A stretch of DNA of 64,000 nt from Methanosarcina horonobensis HB-1 = JCM 15518 (GCF_000970285.1 NZ_CP009516.1:3575036-3639035), one strand, 5' to 3'; positions 17,878 to 27,967 are shown, numbered from the stretch's first letter. Translations and numbers: made by a program. Notes: generated from the letters alone by a model not told the origin.

Positions 17878-18070
17878 AGGAAATGTTAAATAGAAGCTCG
17901 TCATACATATATCATTTAAAAAATCATCCAAAAGCCTCAAAAAAGCCTCAAAAATGTCTCAAAAAAGCTTCAAAAACAGAAACACCCCTCAAATCGATTA
18001 GCTAGACTTCCAACCTCTGGAATTCCTCACCTGTAAACGCGGCGGGCGGGGAATTTCAGATACAACTCGT
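17878..18070 (+). ncRNA. Type B structured element, copy 1
   Basis: Promoter-like AGGAAATGTTAAATA (17878-17892) and TCATACATAT are followed by CCCCTCAAATCGATTAG and CAACCTCTGG. The hallmark hairpin is AATTCCTCACCTG (18021-18033) with CGGGCGGGGAATT (18043-18055). Three other copies at 29.3, 30.6 and 32.0 kb keep the stem while exchanging bases. It is followed by a decayed NikR-like gene on the other strand. Confidence 0.45.
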
Positions 18071-18189
18071 TTTCTATCATTGAAGGCAGGGGTTAACCAG
18101 AAAAGAATTCTGGACCTCTGCCCAATTCTCTCTGCCCTGTAAATCTTCTCTGGTATGTGGAAAGGTTAGATATTCTCATTTGGTGCTAC

Positions 18190-18550
18190 AGTTGTTAGTT
18201 TTGAAAATTATACTCCTTTAAGGGCTATTATAGCCCCGGCAAGCTCCGTAATTTCCTGACCATTACCATCCAGAACTATCAGTTCAAAACCCTCTTCATG
18301 ACCAAGGTAAAGGTGTACAGAATACCTTATCAGGTGAGAATAATGGTGCTGGATATCTGTCAGGGATTTGAAAGCTCGCGTTTTGTGCGACCGTAAATAA
18401 CTGCAATCGTCCCAATGCGATGACCTTTAATATCACCCATCCATTCGTAATAGGTAGTATAACTCGTGATGGCATCTCTTATGGCTTCCGAACGTGAAGG
18501 ATAGCCTCTCTTTTGATAATTTCATCAAATATTCCTCTGAAATTTTGCGG
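18190..18550 (-). pseudogene. NikR-like regulator, truncated and frameshifted copy
   Basis: Minus-strand sequence closely matches the intact gene at 29530-29952: FDEIIKR, then after a one-base loss in an A-run [10 protein letters not shown], the [21 protein letters not shown] segment (in pieces) and EITELAGAI. The first ~19 codons are missing; another single-base loss lies near 18370 (18368-18372) in the stretch corresponding to GLSNSLTD. The stop-bearing end reaches about 18190. It is fused head-on to a fragment of a cohesin-anchor gene. Confidence 0.8.
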
Positions 18551-18754
18551 TCGGAGTATAACCTGAAAGTCCATCAGACAGACTATCAACATCCAGGAAC
18601 AACTCACAGCTTTCCCGACCTCCGGGGAGATTTCCCCTGATGGACTAATTATAAGTGATGGAGAAGTCCCTATAAGCCAAATGCAGACCCAGGCCAAAAA
18701 AAGGATCGCAAAAGCTAAAAGTATCGATACAAAAATTCCGGATATTTCAGGCAA
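18551..18754 (-). pseudogene. Cohesin-anchor gene fragment (relic of 35282-type gene)
   Basis: A TTG at 18754 behind GAGGTGG starts a frame whose first 50 codons match the 35282-36151 protein: signal peptide MPEISGIFVSILLAFAILF and SPSGEISPEVGK. A frameshift then occurs in the CELFL region; in another frame the DNA still reads like LDVDSLSDGLSG. It breaks off after about 65 codons and runs into the NikR relic. Its position right behind a dockerin gene mirrors the intact pair 36272 > 35282, so it is the remains of a duplicated operon. Confidence 0.8.
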
Positions 18755-18774
18755 CAGACCACCTCACTTAAAAA

Positions 18775-18861
18775 TTTTTTTAAAATAGAGAAAAGGGAAA
18801 AAATGTAGGAAAATATAAGGAAGTTTTCATTATTTTCCCTTCGTTTTTTCTTTCTTTTTCT
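18775..18861 (-). terminator. 3' tail of dockerin gene 18862
   Basis: AAGGGAAAA..TTTTCCCTT flanks an AT-rich loop, and long A/T runs follow on the minus strand. Similar tails follow genes 10097 and 36272, so the tail was copied together with the gene end. Confidence 0.45.
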
Positions 18862-21120
18862 TTAAATCATTGCAAACATACGCACTACATCATCAAAGTC
18901 GATCCTCCCGTTCCCGTTGAAGTCTAAGTACTCCACCGGCATGTTTTCCTCTATCCAATCCATGTTGTGGAAGTAAGCCACTATATCCACGAAACTGAAT
19001 TCCCCGTTTCCGGTGAGGTCTTCATAGAACCCGTCTCCGTCAAGGTCCTGAGGGGCATATTCCTGGTCCGGCAGAGGAGACAGAAGAGTCACTTCAATTT
19101 TTCCTGTCAAAAGAGCTGGCTCTATCGGGTCTCCGGAATCATCATCAAGACGGGAAACTCCGATAGAAAGGTTTGCAGATCCTTTTTCCTTTCCAGAAAT
19201 TGTAAGAGTAGCAAGCACAACATCCGCTGCATCTGCCATAACAGTATTATTCCCGTCAACAGTCTTCAGGTAGATAGAAGTCCCGGGCAGGGAAGAATTC
19301 TCAGTAATCAGAGCCCAGGAAGGATACTTGATATCCACTATCTCAGCAACAGCCGGATCGTCTATAGCAACGGTCAGGTTGTAGCCTGAGAAACCTGCAG
19401 GGAAATTACTGGCAACGATACTTATTTCAGTAGATTCTTTTTTGTTAACAGAGGAATTTGAAGGGTCGAAATAGAGAGTAACTGTTGACCCGGAATCTTC
19501 AGAAACTTCTATGTAATCTGTTTTTAACTCAAAGCCCATGCCAGCGGCGTTTTCCACAGTCAGGTTTACCGTGTAAGTACCGGCTGATGCGTATGTATGA
19601 GAGGGGTTCTGCTCAGTTGAGTTAGCTCCGTCCCCGAAGTCCCAGAACCACGAGGTCGGTATACCTGTGGACTGATCGGTAAAATTAACTGCGAGAGGTG
19701 CAGTACCATTCGTAATATCTGCAATGAAAGCAGCAACGGGTTCAGGTTCTACAGGTGCAGAAGATACAGTGATGTAATCAGTTTTCACCTCGGAATCGCT
19801 TCCTCCAGCATTTGAAACCATAAGACTAACTGTGTAGTTACCGGCCGATTCATATGTATACGAGGGATTTTGCTCAGTTGAATCCACAGTACCGTCATTA
19901 TTAAAGTCCCAAGAATAGGACGAAACAATGCCTGTTGACTGGTCGGTGAAGTTAACTGTTAAAGGTACATCTCCAGCAGTAGGTGCCGCAGTGAAGTTGG
20001 CAATCGGAGCTTCAGGTACTGGTTCGCTAACTACAATGTACTCGGTCTTTACTTCGGAATCGCTTCCTGCTACATTTGCAACCGTAAGGTTGACAGTGTA
20101 GTTACCGGCCGCATTATAGGTATGCGAGGGGTTCTGCTCAGTTGAATCAACAGTTCCGTCGTTATCAAAGTCCCATGAATAGGACGAAACAATGCCTTTG
20201 GAGTGGTCGATGAAGTTGACTGTCAACGGTGCATTGCCTGATGTCACGTCTGCGGAGAAGTTGGCAACAGGTATTGATGGAAGCACTGTTATGTAATCGG
20301 CTTTCACTTTCGGTGTCCAGCCATCATATTTTACAATCACATCGTAAGTGCCGGGTTTGGTGTAGGTATGGATGATGTTGAAATTAGGTGAGTAATCGTA
20401 TGTCCCATCACCATCCACATCCCAGGCCCACATGTTCCAGTACTCAGGAGCCAGACCAGAAACGTTTCCCGTGAACTCTACAGTGAGAGGGACGGTTCCT
20501 TCAGTCACATTTGCTGTGAAATCCGGAGATGGGTAGATTACAGTGATATAGTCAATTTTCAGCTCGGAATCGCTTCCTGCTGAGTTGGTAACCGTAAGTT
20601 TCACAGAGTGTCTACCTTCATCAGTATAGATGAATTTTGGGTTCTGCTCCGTAGAATCCACGTCACCGTCATTGTCAAAGTCCCATTTCCAGGTATCCAG
20701 AGATCCGGTCGAGCTGTCTGTGAACTGCACTGTCAGAGGTCCGACTCCTGAAGTAATGTCTGCAGAGAAGCCGGCAACAGGGGCTGAAAGTAGTGGTTCA
20801 CTTACAGATATGTACCCAGTCTTCACTTCTGAATCGCTTCCACCTGCATTGCTTACAGTAAAGTTAACTATATAAGTTCCTTCAGTTGAGTAGGTATGCG
20901 AGGGATTCTGCTCAGTTGAGTTTGTTCCGTCCCCAAAGTTCCATGCCCAACCAGTTGCATTGGTAGATATGTCGGTGAATTGCACGGTCAGGGGTGCAGG
21001 GCCACTGGTGGTGTTAGCAGTAAAGTTTGCGACTGGTCCAACTGTCGTCACATCTGCTGACGCCAGTTCGGTCATGCACATCAGTGCAGCGATACAGAGA
21101 ATCAGAAATATTCGTTTCAT
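18862..21120 (-). CDS. Dockerin surface protein: six PKD domains-cohesin-dockerin
   Basis: 752 residues; ATG at 21120 after GGAGTGA. A signal peptide (MKRIFLILCIAALMCMT, cleavage near LASA) leads into six PKD domains, each opening with PVANFTA-like and closing with SEVKTDYI-like strands: about 27-108, 113-198, 200-284, 287-370, 374-458 and 463-545. The third is divergent. Then come a cohesin-like domain (about 550-685, [18 protein letters not shown]) and the C-terminal dockerin with [12 protein letters not shown] and [15 protein letters not shown] strings usually act as rigid stalks, so the protein looks like a spacer carrying an adapter pair. Its C-terminal 265 codons are nearly identical to those of 22881. 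Downstream lies the wreck of its former cohesin-anchor partner. Confidence 0.92.
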   Translation of the reverse strand: MKRIFLILCIAALMCMTELASADVTTVGPVANFTANTTSGPAPLTVQFTDISTNATGWAWNFGDGTNSTEQNPSHTYSTEGTYIVNFTVSNAGGSDSEVKTGYISVSEPLLSAPVAGFSADITSGVGPLTVQFTDSSTGSLDTWKWDFDNDGDVDSTEQNPKFIYTDEGRHSVKLTVTNSAGSDSELKIDYITVIYPSPDFTANVTEGTVPLTVEFTGNVSGLAPEYWNMWAWDVDGDGTYDYSPNFNIIHTYTKPGTYDVIVKYDGWTPKVKADYITVLPSIPVANFSADVTSGNAPLTVNFIDHSKGIVSSYSWDFDNDGTVDSTEQNPSHTYNAAGNYTVNLTVANVAGSDSEVKTEYIVVSEPVPEAPIANFTAAPTAGDVPLTVNFTDQSTGIVSSYSWDFNNDGTVDSTEQNPSYTYESAGNYTVSLMVSNAGGSDSEVKTDYITVSSAPVEPEPVAAFIADITNGTAPLAVNFTDQSTGIPTSWFWDFGDGANSTEQNPSHTYASAGTYTVNLTVENAAGMGFELKTDYIEVSEDSGSTVTLYFDPSNSSVNKKESTEISIVASNFPAGFSGYNLTVAIDDPAVAEIVDIKYPSWALITENSSLPGTSIYLKTVDGNNTVMADAADVVLATLTISGKEKGSANLSIGVSRLDDDSGDPIEPALLTGKIEVTLLSPLPDQEYAPQDLDGDGFYEDLTGNGEFSFVDIVAYFHNMDWIEENMPVEYLDFNGNGRIDFDDVVRMFAMI

Positions 21121-21389
21121 CTTTCATTCACTCCACATTTCGGAAATTTTCGCCCATAAATCTTGTGACTGTGGCCTTTTTCAGCAGGATCGGAAGGGGG
21201 TTGTTCGGGATTAAATCACAGTTATTTTGTAGCTCTTCTAACTGAGGGGGAAATCTCCCAATAATAAAAAATAAAAAAATTTGCTATATATGTCCAAAAA
21301 CTTGGATCTGCGTTATATGGTGTTTTTCAGATCAGTCCAAATTATTTAATTTAAATTACTCTGTACTCGTAGCTGTAAATTTCTATCTT

Positions 21390-21790
21390 CGACGATTTTA
21401 TGAGGGGGATCGCCGAGAGACACTGTCCAGTAAAGGCGTACAAAATGTACAAAATCGTACAAAGGAGAGCCTGTAAGCAGGGCTTCTTTTAATTTATTTT
21501 ATCTTTAATTCTGGGTTTTTCATACTATCCGATTAGCCTTTTTGGCTGATCGATAACCGGTTATCTCCCACTGGCCTTGCTTTTCTAATCAGGAATTGCA
21601 TAGTGTATTTTCCAGTTAGTCGGCTGGCTTTTTTACGACCTATCAGCACAATATCGTTTTTATACCCATCCAGTACAAAAACGAGAATCTTACTTAAAAT
21701 GGAAAAGTAATGACTCCATATTCTGAAAACCAAACCTGTATGAATATATAATATATTTTACCACAACTTTTTTCCCCGGTTGTAAGAAGT
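21390..21790 (-). ncRNA. Type D leader element, copy 1
   Basis: This is a conserved region 270-670 bases upstream of gene 18862. It holds the hairpin GATTAGCC (21531-21538) with GGCTGATC (21544-21551), the palindrome GATAACCGGTTATC, the segment GCTTTTCTAATCAGGAATT, CCAG..CTGG and, at the far end, TTTTTCCCCGGTT. All recur in order at 27490-27780. A minus-strand TATA-like run (ATATATTATATATTC) sits at about 21737-21755. A 66-codon ORF here is not conserved in the second copy, so RNA rather than protein is favoured. A cis-acting leader is inferred. Confidence 0.4.
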
Positions 21791-22370
21791 CTAGCTGCAA
21801 AGTCAGTGGTAGCGTTTGCAAAGTTACAACAGATCTATAATACTCGGATATCCGCTCCGGCTGTACATCAGCTGTTGAAAAAGTTACAACAAACCATATG
21901 ACTTTTCAGATAGACTCTAAAAGTACGGATGTGTTAATAATATTTAATATTTTGTTATTGTATATGCAATTATTTTTATATTATAGTAATTAATTATGCT
22001 TTAATTTATTTTATCTTATATTAGTTATGATTAATTTGAACAAAAATCACATTCTTTGCTTATTCTCTGGCTAGCTTTCGGATATTCAAATTGGAAACGA
22101 TAATTTTTTCTGACGTGGGACTGATCGATCTTGGTTCTGGAAACTTCTTTTTTTCTACCCGTCTACCTTTTTTACATTGAAAAAAAGCATCATTGAAGGT
22201 TGTCAAATAAATTAGTTCATTTTCATATACAGGAAAAAGAATAACTCTCAAATAAGGGATAATACCATCAATCGTTTTCGTTGGTTGATTACAATACAGA
22301 ACTTAAAATATAAATTATTTGATGTTATTTATTATTAATTATACAAATGAAAATAACACTTAATTAGATT
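21791..22370. other. AT-rich spacer
   Basis: Nothing recognisable. It holds a near-repeat AAGTTACAACA at about 21822 and 21879, and a 63-codon minus ORF with no family resemblance that was not accepted. Confidence 0.4.
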
Positions 22371-22380
22371 GACATAATGG

Positions 22381-22650
22381 AAAGTATTAAATATAATGTA
22401 TCCATACATATCTTTCAGAAGCATTTCTAAATCCAGAAATGCCTTCTGAGATTATGAGCAGTTTAATACCGAAGGTTTCCTGCCTGCAGAAGAAGTTGAA
22501 GGCAGGTAGGAAGCTAACGGCGTAGGGCGAAGCCAGATAAATTGTCCATTGCCCAATATCGAATATTTTCTGTAATCTTTTCTGAAGTATTTTCTGGCTC
22601 TCGCCTGAAAACTGTCGAGGATCTAAGTTTTTAAGGTTATTTGGTTTGAC
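22381..22650 (+). ncRNA. Type A structured element, copy 2 (with promoter block P2)
   Basis: AAAGTATTAAATATA (22381-22395) and CCATACATATCTTTC precede hairpin GCATTTCT (22421-22428) / AGAAATGC (22435-22442). The next stem pairs TTCC-GCCTGC with GGCAGG-GGAA, and is followed by GCTAACGGC, the loop GGGCGAA and GCC. Relative to copy 1 the stems differ by paired changes (GCG/CG- to GCA/TGC; CTGT/ACAG to CTGC/GCAG). It ends near GAAAACTGTCGAGG, matching GAGAACTGCCAGCG in copy 1. It lies downstream of the convergent gene 22881 with no ORF of its own. Confidence 0.45.
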
Positions 22651-22811
22651 CGAATGGGTCAGTTACTATCAACTTCTTATCAGATGCTAACAAAAGACTG
22701 GTATGTTTGAATTTTCACATTCAGGGACTTAACTTCATTGAGTCCTGAAATGATTTCGCAGATTCAAAACTATTTGAAAGTTCGATACACAATATAATAA
22801 CTGCAGGAAAT

Positions 22812-22862
22812 TTGCAAAATTGAGGGGAAATTTGAGAAATTTTTCTCAATTCCCTTCATTTT
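22812..22862 (-). terminator. Terminator of dockerin gene 22881
   Basis: Nested inverted repeat TTGAGAAA..TTTCTCAA inside GGGGAAAT..ATTCCC, 20 bases beyond the stop codon, flanked by T-rich sequence. Position and shape suit a transcript end. Confidence 0.45.
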
Positions 22863-22880
22863 ATCATTTTTTCTCCTCAC

Positions 22881-24704
22881 TTAAATCATTCCAAACATCC
22901 ACACTACATCATCAAAGTCGATCCTCCCGTTCCCGTTGAAGTCGAAGTACTCCACCGGCATGTTTTCTTCTATCCAATCCATGTTGTGGAAGTAAGCCAC
23001 TATATCTACGAAACTGAACTCTCCGTTTCCTGTAAGGTCTTCATAAAGCCCATCTCCGTCAAGGTCCTGAGGGGCATATTCCTGGTCCGGCAGAGGAGAC
23101 AGAAGAGTCACTTCAATTTTTCCTGTCAAAAGAGCTGGCTCTATCGAGTCTCCGGAATCATCATCAAGACGGGAAACTCCGATAGAGAGGTTTGCAGATC
23201 CTTTTTCCTTTCCAGAAATTGTAAGAGTAGCAAGCACAACATCCGCTGCATCTGCCTTAACAGTATTATTCCCGTCAACAGTCTTCAGGTAGATAGAAGT
23301 CCCGGGCAGGGAAGAATTCTCAGTAATTAGAGCCCAGGAAGGATACTCTATATTAACTATCTCGGCAACAGCCGGATCGTCGATAGCAACGGTCAGGTTG
23401 TAGCCTGAGAAACCTGCAGGGAAATTACTGGCAACGATACTTATTTCAGTAGATTCTTTTTTGTTAACAGAGGAATTTGAAGGGTCGAAATAGAGAGTAA
23501 CTGTTGACCCGGAATCTTCAGAAACTTCTATGTAATCTGTTTTTAACTCAAAGCCCATGCCAGCGGCGTTTTCCACAGTCAGATTTACCGTGTAAGTACC
23601 GGCTGATGCGTATGTATGAGAGGGGTTCTGCTCAGTTGAGTTAGCTCCGTCCCCGAAGTCCCAGAACCAGGAAGTTGGAGAACCTGTAGATTCATCCGTG
23701 AAGCTGACTGTTAAAGGCACATCTCCGGATATCGGTGATGCTGCGAATGCAGCAACGGGAGCAACAGGACCGCTGCCGCCAAAGTAGTTTTCAAAGGGCT
23801 GCATCAGGGGGTAGTTATCGGCTCCAAGGTTGTCAGGGAGGACATAAGGGGTATCGCCAATTCCGTCACCGTTGGTATCTGTGCCTGCGTAGTCAGACCA
23901 GTAATTCCCCATGTAACCAGTGTATGTCTTGCTGGAGTAGGTGTATTTGATGGGGGTAGTGGAATTCCAGTATGTTAACGCAGGTGCTGTGGTTCCACTG
24001 TATATTGTTGGGATGTTGTTTATAAAATTATTAAGATATATTGTATTTACTTCAACTGTTTTATAAAATTCGATAGAATAGTTGTTGGAACTAATGGTAT
24101 TTCTGGTTATTGTAGTGTTTGCAGCTCCAGAAAATAGAAAAATTCCCGCTCCTTTATTGTTACTGAATGTATTATTTGATATCATACAATTTCTCTTTTC
24201 TATTGTAAGGGGGGAATATGTACCGGCACTATTCGAAACGATATTGTTTTCGAATGTTAGGTTATCACAATATGCATCTATGCCTTTTGCCTGAGTTTGT
24301 CCATTAATTATACAATCTCTAATAGTTATGTCCGAACAAATTATAGAAGCAGTACCAGGGAGTACTCTATTTACTTTTATGTTTATTCCTTCAAGAACAA
24401 TTCCAGTTGCAACTCCAGAACTATCTGAAAACCTTATTTCATTACCTGGGGTATTGGGGGCGACTGTTACGACATCAGCGCTTTCTCCTATTATATTTAT
24501 ATTTGGCTTATTAACAGTGAAACCGAGGTATGTCCCTGAATAAACAAAAATTGTATCTCCAGAAGAAACGCTGTTAACAGCAGTTTGTATGTCCGCGAAA
24601 TCTGCTCCACCACTGTCGTCGACGTACCAGACCTTTGCTTCTGCAGGTATTATTACTATTGTGCAAAGAAGTAGAAATAAAAGTAGAAAGATATTTCTAT
24701 TCAT
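22881..24704 (-). CDS. Beta-helix surface protein: NosD-type repeat-PKD-cohesin-dockerin
   Basis: 607 residues from the ATG at 24704, preceded by GGGATGAT; it starts the signal peptide [14 protein letters not shown] (cleavage near PAEA). Longer in-frame starts up to 24842 add a polar, non-signal extension and are unlikely. Residues about 25-300 form a right-handed parallel beta-helix of the NosD/pectate-lyase type: [18 protein letters not shown] at the start, then [33 protein letters not shown] and [20 protein letters not shown]. Such helices commonly bind or cut polysaccharide, but no catalytic set can be assigned. One PKD (about 318-400), a cohesin-like domain and a dockerin follow. It is the only possible carbohydrate-active member of the dockerin set. 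Confidence 0.9.
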   Translation of the reverse strand: MNRNIFLLLFLLLCTIVIIPAEAKVWYVDDSGGADFADIQTAVNSVSSGDTIFVYSGTYLGFTVNKPNINIIGESADVVTVAPNTPGNEIRFSDSSGVATGIVLEGINIKVNRVLPGTASIICSDITIRDCIINGQTQAKGIDAYCDNLTFENNIVSNSAGTYSPLTIEKRNCMISNNTFSNNKGAGIFLFSGAANTTITRNTISSNNYSIEFYKTVEVNTIYLNNFINNIPTIYSGTTAPALTYWNSTTPIKYTYSSKTYTGYMGNYWSDYAGTDTNGDGIGDTPYVLPDNLGADNYPLMQPFENYFGGSGPVAPVAAFAASPISGDVPLTVSFTDESTGSPTSWFWDFGDGANSTEQNPSHTYASAGTYTVNLTVENAAGMGFELKTDYIEVSEDSGSTVTLYFDPSNSSVNKKESTEISIVASNFPAGFSGYNLTVAIDDPAVAEIVNIEYPSWALITENSSLPGTSIYLKTVDGNNTVKADAADVVLATLTISGKEKGSANLSIGVSRLDDDSGDSIEPALLTGKIEVTLLSPLPDQEYAPQDLDGDGLYEDLTGNGEFSFVDIVAYFHNMDWIEENMPVEYFDFNGNGRIDFDDVVWMFGMI

Positions 24705-24837
24705 CGATATCATCCCATAAGTCAAATTGTCACATTCAAAATCATATTTTTGATTTAACACTAACTTTGGCCTTGTCCGTGAGTTATTATAATCTGAAAA
24801 GCCGGGAATATTCCCGAAGTTTGGAAATAATTCATTA

Positions 24838-25463
24838 GTCATCGGTTAAAGAGTTTTATTTCCTGAAAGCTATCGATTTTGCATTTCAAGTATGCATCAA
24901 ATGTTGGACTTTTTACAGGAAATCGATACCTTGTTCTAGTCCACAGTATGTTTACATATCTGTTAGTTTTCAATCCTTCATACTGTTATTGAAATCACAA
25001 ATAAGGGATATTTGGCTGCTTGAGCAATGGGCAAAGTTAATATTTTTTTTCAAGCAGCAGTCATTTTGCTTTTTATATCACCTCTTTAAAATAATTAATT
25101 TAGTCTAAAATTTTCTATAACTTCACTAGAAAGAATGTCACAAAATCAATATTTTTAAAACATGATTTATCGGAACAGCTATTTAAATTTTATTAAATAT
25201 TACAATTAATGTTTAATTAAATATTAAAAAATAGCAAAAAATTATCATTTTGTATTATATAATAAATTTCTTTGCCATTTAATACTAAAAATTATGAGTC
25301 AGGATAAGCGAAAGTAAGTTGATACGCTTAACCAAAAGATACAGAATAAAGCTGTTAGCTCACTCAATATAAGAAGCTTGCAAATGTTCAGCTCTAGAAT
25401 AAATATCAAAATAGACAAAAGTCTAAAATTCACATCTTTTGTCATCGGTTAACGAATTTTATG
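24838..25463. repeat. Two-copy direct repeat in spacer
   Basis: GTCATCGGTTAAAGAGTTTT (24838-24857) recurs as GTCATCGGTTAACGAATTTT (25440-25459), 600 bases apart. Between them is AT-rich sequence without genes. This could be a protein-binding site or the ends of a lost insert; neither is proven. Confidence 0.35.
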
Positions 25464-25665
25464 CACAACTTCGAATACCACATATAGCGATTTTCCAACA
25501 GAATTCTCTTAGATGTTGCATAAAAAATAACATTTTTTGACGTTTTGTTCCTTAACCGAATCCAAATGAAATTCACATCATTATTACAGAATGTTAGGTA
25601 AAATCACAACCTTCGAAAAAATTAAGACTTGCACTTGATTTTGCACATCAAAGCATAAGTCCTAA

Positions 25666-25715
25666 CACAAAAAAGAGAGGTTTTATTAAATTTTATTAAA
25701 CCTCTCTTTTTTGTG
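25666..25715 (-). terminator. Strong hairpin terminator of gene 25828
   Basis: A perfect 18-base stem, CACAAAAAAGAGAGGTTT (25666-25683) with its exact complement at 25698-25715, and a 14-base AT loop. It ends in T-rich sequence on the minus strand 113 bases beyond the stop at 25828. Confidence 0.6.
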
Positions 25716-25827
25716 TATCTGTTTATATTTTTCAAATAATATTATATACCTGGGTTTCCACATTTTAAACGCAGATTTCTAGTTCCACTAATATATCAAG
25801 GCGTATTCTTGAAATTAGAGCCTCATT

Positions 25828-27393
25828 TTATATGTTTACTGGGCGTAACACCAATTTTACATAATCTGTATATATTTCACTGGTGCTTTCAAAATCAGTT
25901 TTACTGTTCTGTTTCGCCAAGATAGTTATTAATTTTGTGTCGTCACTGATGTAATCATCAAGACTAGATGTTTTTTCTCCGGTCAGAGTCTGCTCGGTTG
26001 CATCGTTACAGCTGTCTAATTCTTCATAGGCGCCAGCCCCATCATTTGCAGAGTAGTTCCAAATGTAGAGAGTGACACCATTTCCTGCATTATTCAAACC
26101 TTTGCCGTTCCATGTTACGTTGATCGCATCGAAAGCAGATGCATTGGAACAGCAACTAACATTGAACTCAAACCGGTGTGCTGCATAGTAATCAATATCA
26201 GCCGAATTATCTCTGAACTGACCGTCGTCATATTTAATCAGGTTATAATCAGCGGTGTTAAATGGAACGTTTGGATCATCGCTGGTGCTCGGCGGGTTTG
26301 AATCGGTCTGGTACTTGTACGCAAACATACATATCCCTGCTCTCCCCAGCGTGTTGTTGCTGAAGTCGTAGATATAGGATTCATCCTCTACGGTCAGCAG
26401 AGCAAGCGGGATCTTGAAGTAGCCACTGTATAGTGGTCTGTCATCTTCTTCGTTCCGCCCGTACGTCATGTAACTGTTGCTTCCACCGGAAATTAAGCTT
26501 GTGACGTCCCAGTTCTGCCACTGGAAGTATGAACCCTGGTGAGGATTGGCCCAGGTCAGCTGATCATCACTGTTGAAAGTATAGTTCCCGTTAAAACTCG
26601 AAAGGGGAAGAACAGTAAGGTTTGCTTCTCCAGGAGTATAAACGGCAGACGTATCGAAGGTGGTGTTCCCAGTATAAGGATACCCTTCATCATCTGTCTT
26701 ATACGAGTCCGTGTCATGGCCCTGGTTCACCCAGTAATGAGTTACGTTACAGGATTCACAGGCCTGGTTATTGTATGCCACCACCAGAATGATCGCCTTT
26801 ACACGGCCATCGAGTGGCTGAGTGTCGTCCGGCTTACTCACGTTCACTAGAGTTAAGACATCTGATGAGGTGATATAATCACTCACGTCATACCAGATCA
26901 GGAAATCACTCGTCACGCGGTTACAGTGGTCATTTATCCAGATCGGACCCTGACCATCCCATACTCCATTGTTATAGGGGAATACGTAGTTCGTGTTCAT
27001 AATTTCGGAGCCAAGGGTCACATAGTTTACGCCATCCCCGTCCCCGTCAAACTTTGTAGTGACTTTCAGGGGGTAATTGTTTTCCATATGTCCAATATAG
27101 GCGTCTACATAGAGCCTTGCCCATGCGATATCATCTGGGTCACACGGTAAGGTGGAGCCCCATGTAATCGATGGATCATACGCAGAATCAAACCCGGGAT
27201 AAGCATCAAACCACAGGTCTCCGGTTACTGTCCCGTATGTCCCGTTCGCAGTTGTTAGGTTAATTCCTCCTAGGTACGGGTCTGCTGCGGCAGGAGAGGC
27301 GATTGCAAATAAAAGCACAAGTGCACCTAAGGGGAGAAGGGGGACGATCGGCGTAGTGCCGCCTTTACTGATCGAATTTATATTCTGAAACAT
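25828..27393 (-). CDS. Secreted DUF3344 protein with C-terminal beta domain
   Basis: 521 residues; ATG at 27393 behind a perfect GGAGG eight bases away. A signal peptide (GALVLLFAIASPAAAD) leads into a DUF3344 domain of the YLGGINLTT subtype (about 38-345): AWARLYVDAYIGHMENN, NDHCNRVTSDFLIWYDVSDY, GRVKAIILVVAYNN, HYWVNQGHDTDSY. It matches the N-terminal modules of 36272, 41966 and 46642. Residues about 350-521 make a separate beta-rich domain (FEFNVSCCSNASAFDAINVT) ending VKLVLRPVNI, which I do not recognise. There is no anchor or dockerin. It carries a type D leader upstream and a strong terminator downstream, so it is monocistronic. Confidence 0.88.
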   Translation of the reverse strand: MFQNINSISKGGTTPIVPLLPLGALVLLFAIASPAAADPYLGGINLTTANGTYGTVTGDLWFDAYPGFDSAYDPSITWGSTLPCDPDDIAWARLYVDAYIGHMENNYPLKVTTKFDGDGDGVNYVTLGSEIMNTNYVFPYNNGVWDGQGPIWINDHCNRVTSDFLIWYDVSDYITSSDVLTLVNVSKPDDTQPLDGRVKAIILVVAYNNQACESCNVTHYWVNQGHDTDSYKTDDEGYPYTGNTTFDTSAVYTPGEANLTVLPLSSFNGNYTFNSDDQLTWANPHQGSYFQWQNWDVTSLISGGSNSYMTYGRNEEDDRPLYSGYFKIPLALLTVEDESYIYDFSNNTLGRAGICMFAYKYQTDSNPPSTSDDPNVPFNTADYNLIKYDDGQFRDNSADIDYYAAHRFEFNVSCCSNASAFDAINVTWNGKGLNNAGNGVTLYIWNYSANDGAGAYEELDSCNDATEQTLTGEKTSSLDDYISDDTKLITILAKQNSKTDFESTSEIYTDYVKLVLRPVNI

Positions 27394-27489
27394 ATTTTAC
27401 TCCTCCTGGGTACTAAACCCAGAATTTTTGATTTTTTTAATATGACTTAACCCAAGCTCTGCTTTTTAAATCACATAACCTTCTCCTGA

Positions 27490-27780
27490 GATTGGATTAT
27501 GCGTTGAAATTAAAGCGCATAAGCTACAGGTTTTAATTTTAAGATCACAAGCATCTTAGCTGGCAGATTTACGGAATTAAGCTTACGCGTTTAATTTCAG
27601 GAACTCAGGCCCGATTAGCCTTCTCAGCTGATCGATAACCGGTTAATCCGTCACCGGCCCTGCTTTTCTAATAAGGAATTACATAGCGTATTTTCCAAGA
27701 TTAGGTCGCTGGTCTTTTTACGACAGGTCAACATCATAACATTTTCACGTACTCACCATTTTTCCCCGGTTAAAGAATAA
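27490..27780 (-). ncRNA. Type D leader element, copy 2
   Basis: It contains GATTAGC (27613-27619) / GCTGATC (27627-27633), GATAACCGGTTAATC, GCTTTTCTAATAAGGAATT, the CCA..TGG segment and TTTTTCCCCGGTT, in the same order as 21531-21785. Single-base insertions between copies break any reading frame, supporting RNA. It lies 100-390 bases upstream of gene 25828. A minus-strand TATA-like AAATTTATATGC is at about 27784-27795, just beyond the conserved block. Confidence 0.45.
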
Positions 27781-27967
27781 TCCTCCAGTATTGCATATAA
27801 ATTTTGTTATGAAATAAGAGTTATAGTTACAAATTACATATTTATTGTTAATTATATAACTAAAATTAATACCAAATACTAAACATCGATTTATCTACCA
27901 CATAAATAATTCAATTCTGGGATGATGTTTAGAAGTCAAATTTGAAAAATATAATTTTCTTAAATCT

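Noticed and set aside
21533-21733. 66-codon minus ORF in the type D element
   Set aside because: The homologous sequence at 27.6 kb has frameshifts and stops, so the conserved feature is not this peptide.
22060-22251. 63-codon minus ORF
   Set aside because: Short, no promoter or SD, no similarity to anything known; chance ORF is likely.
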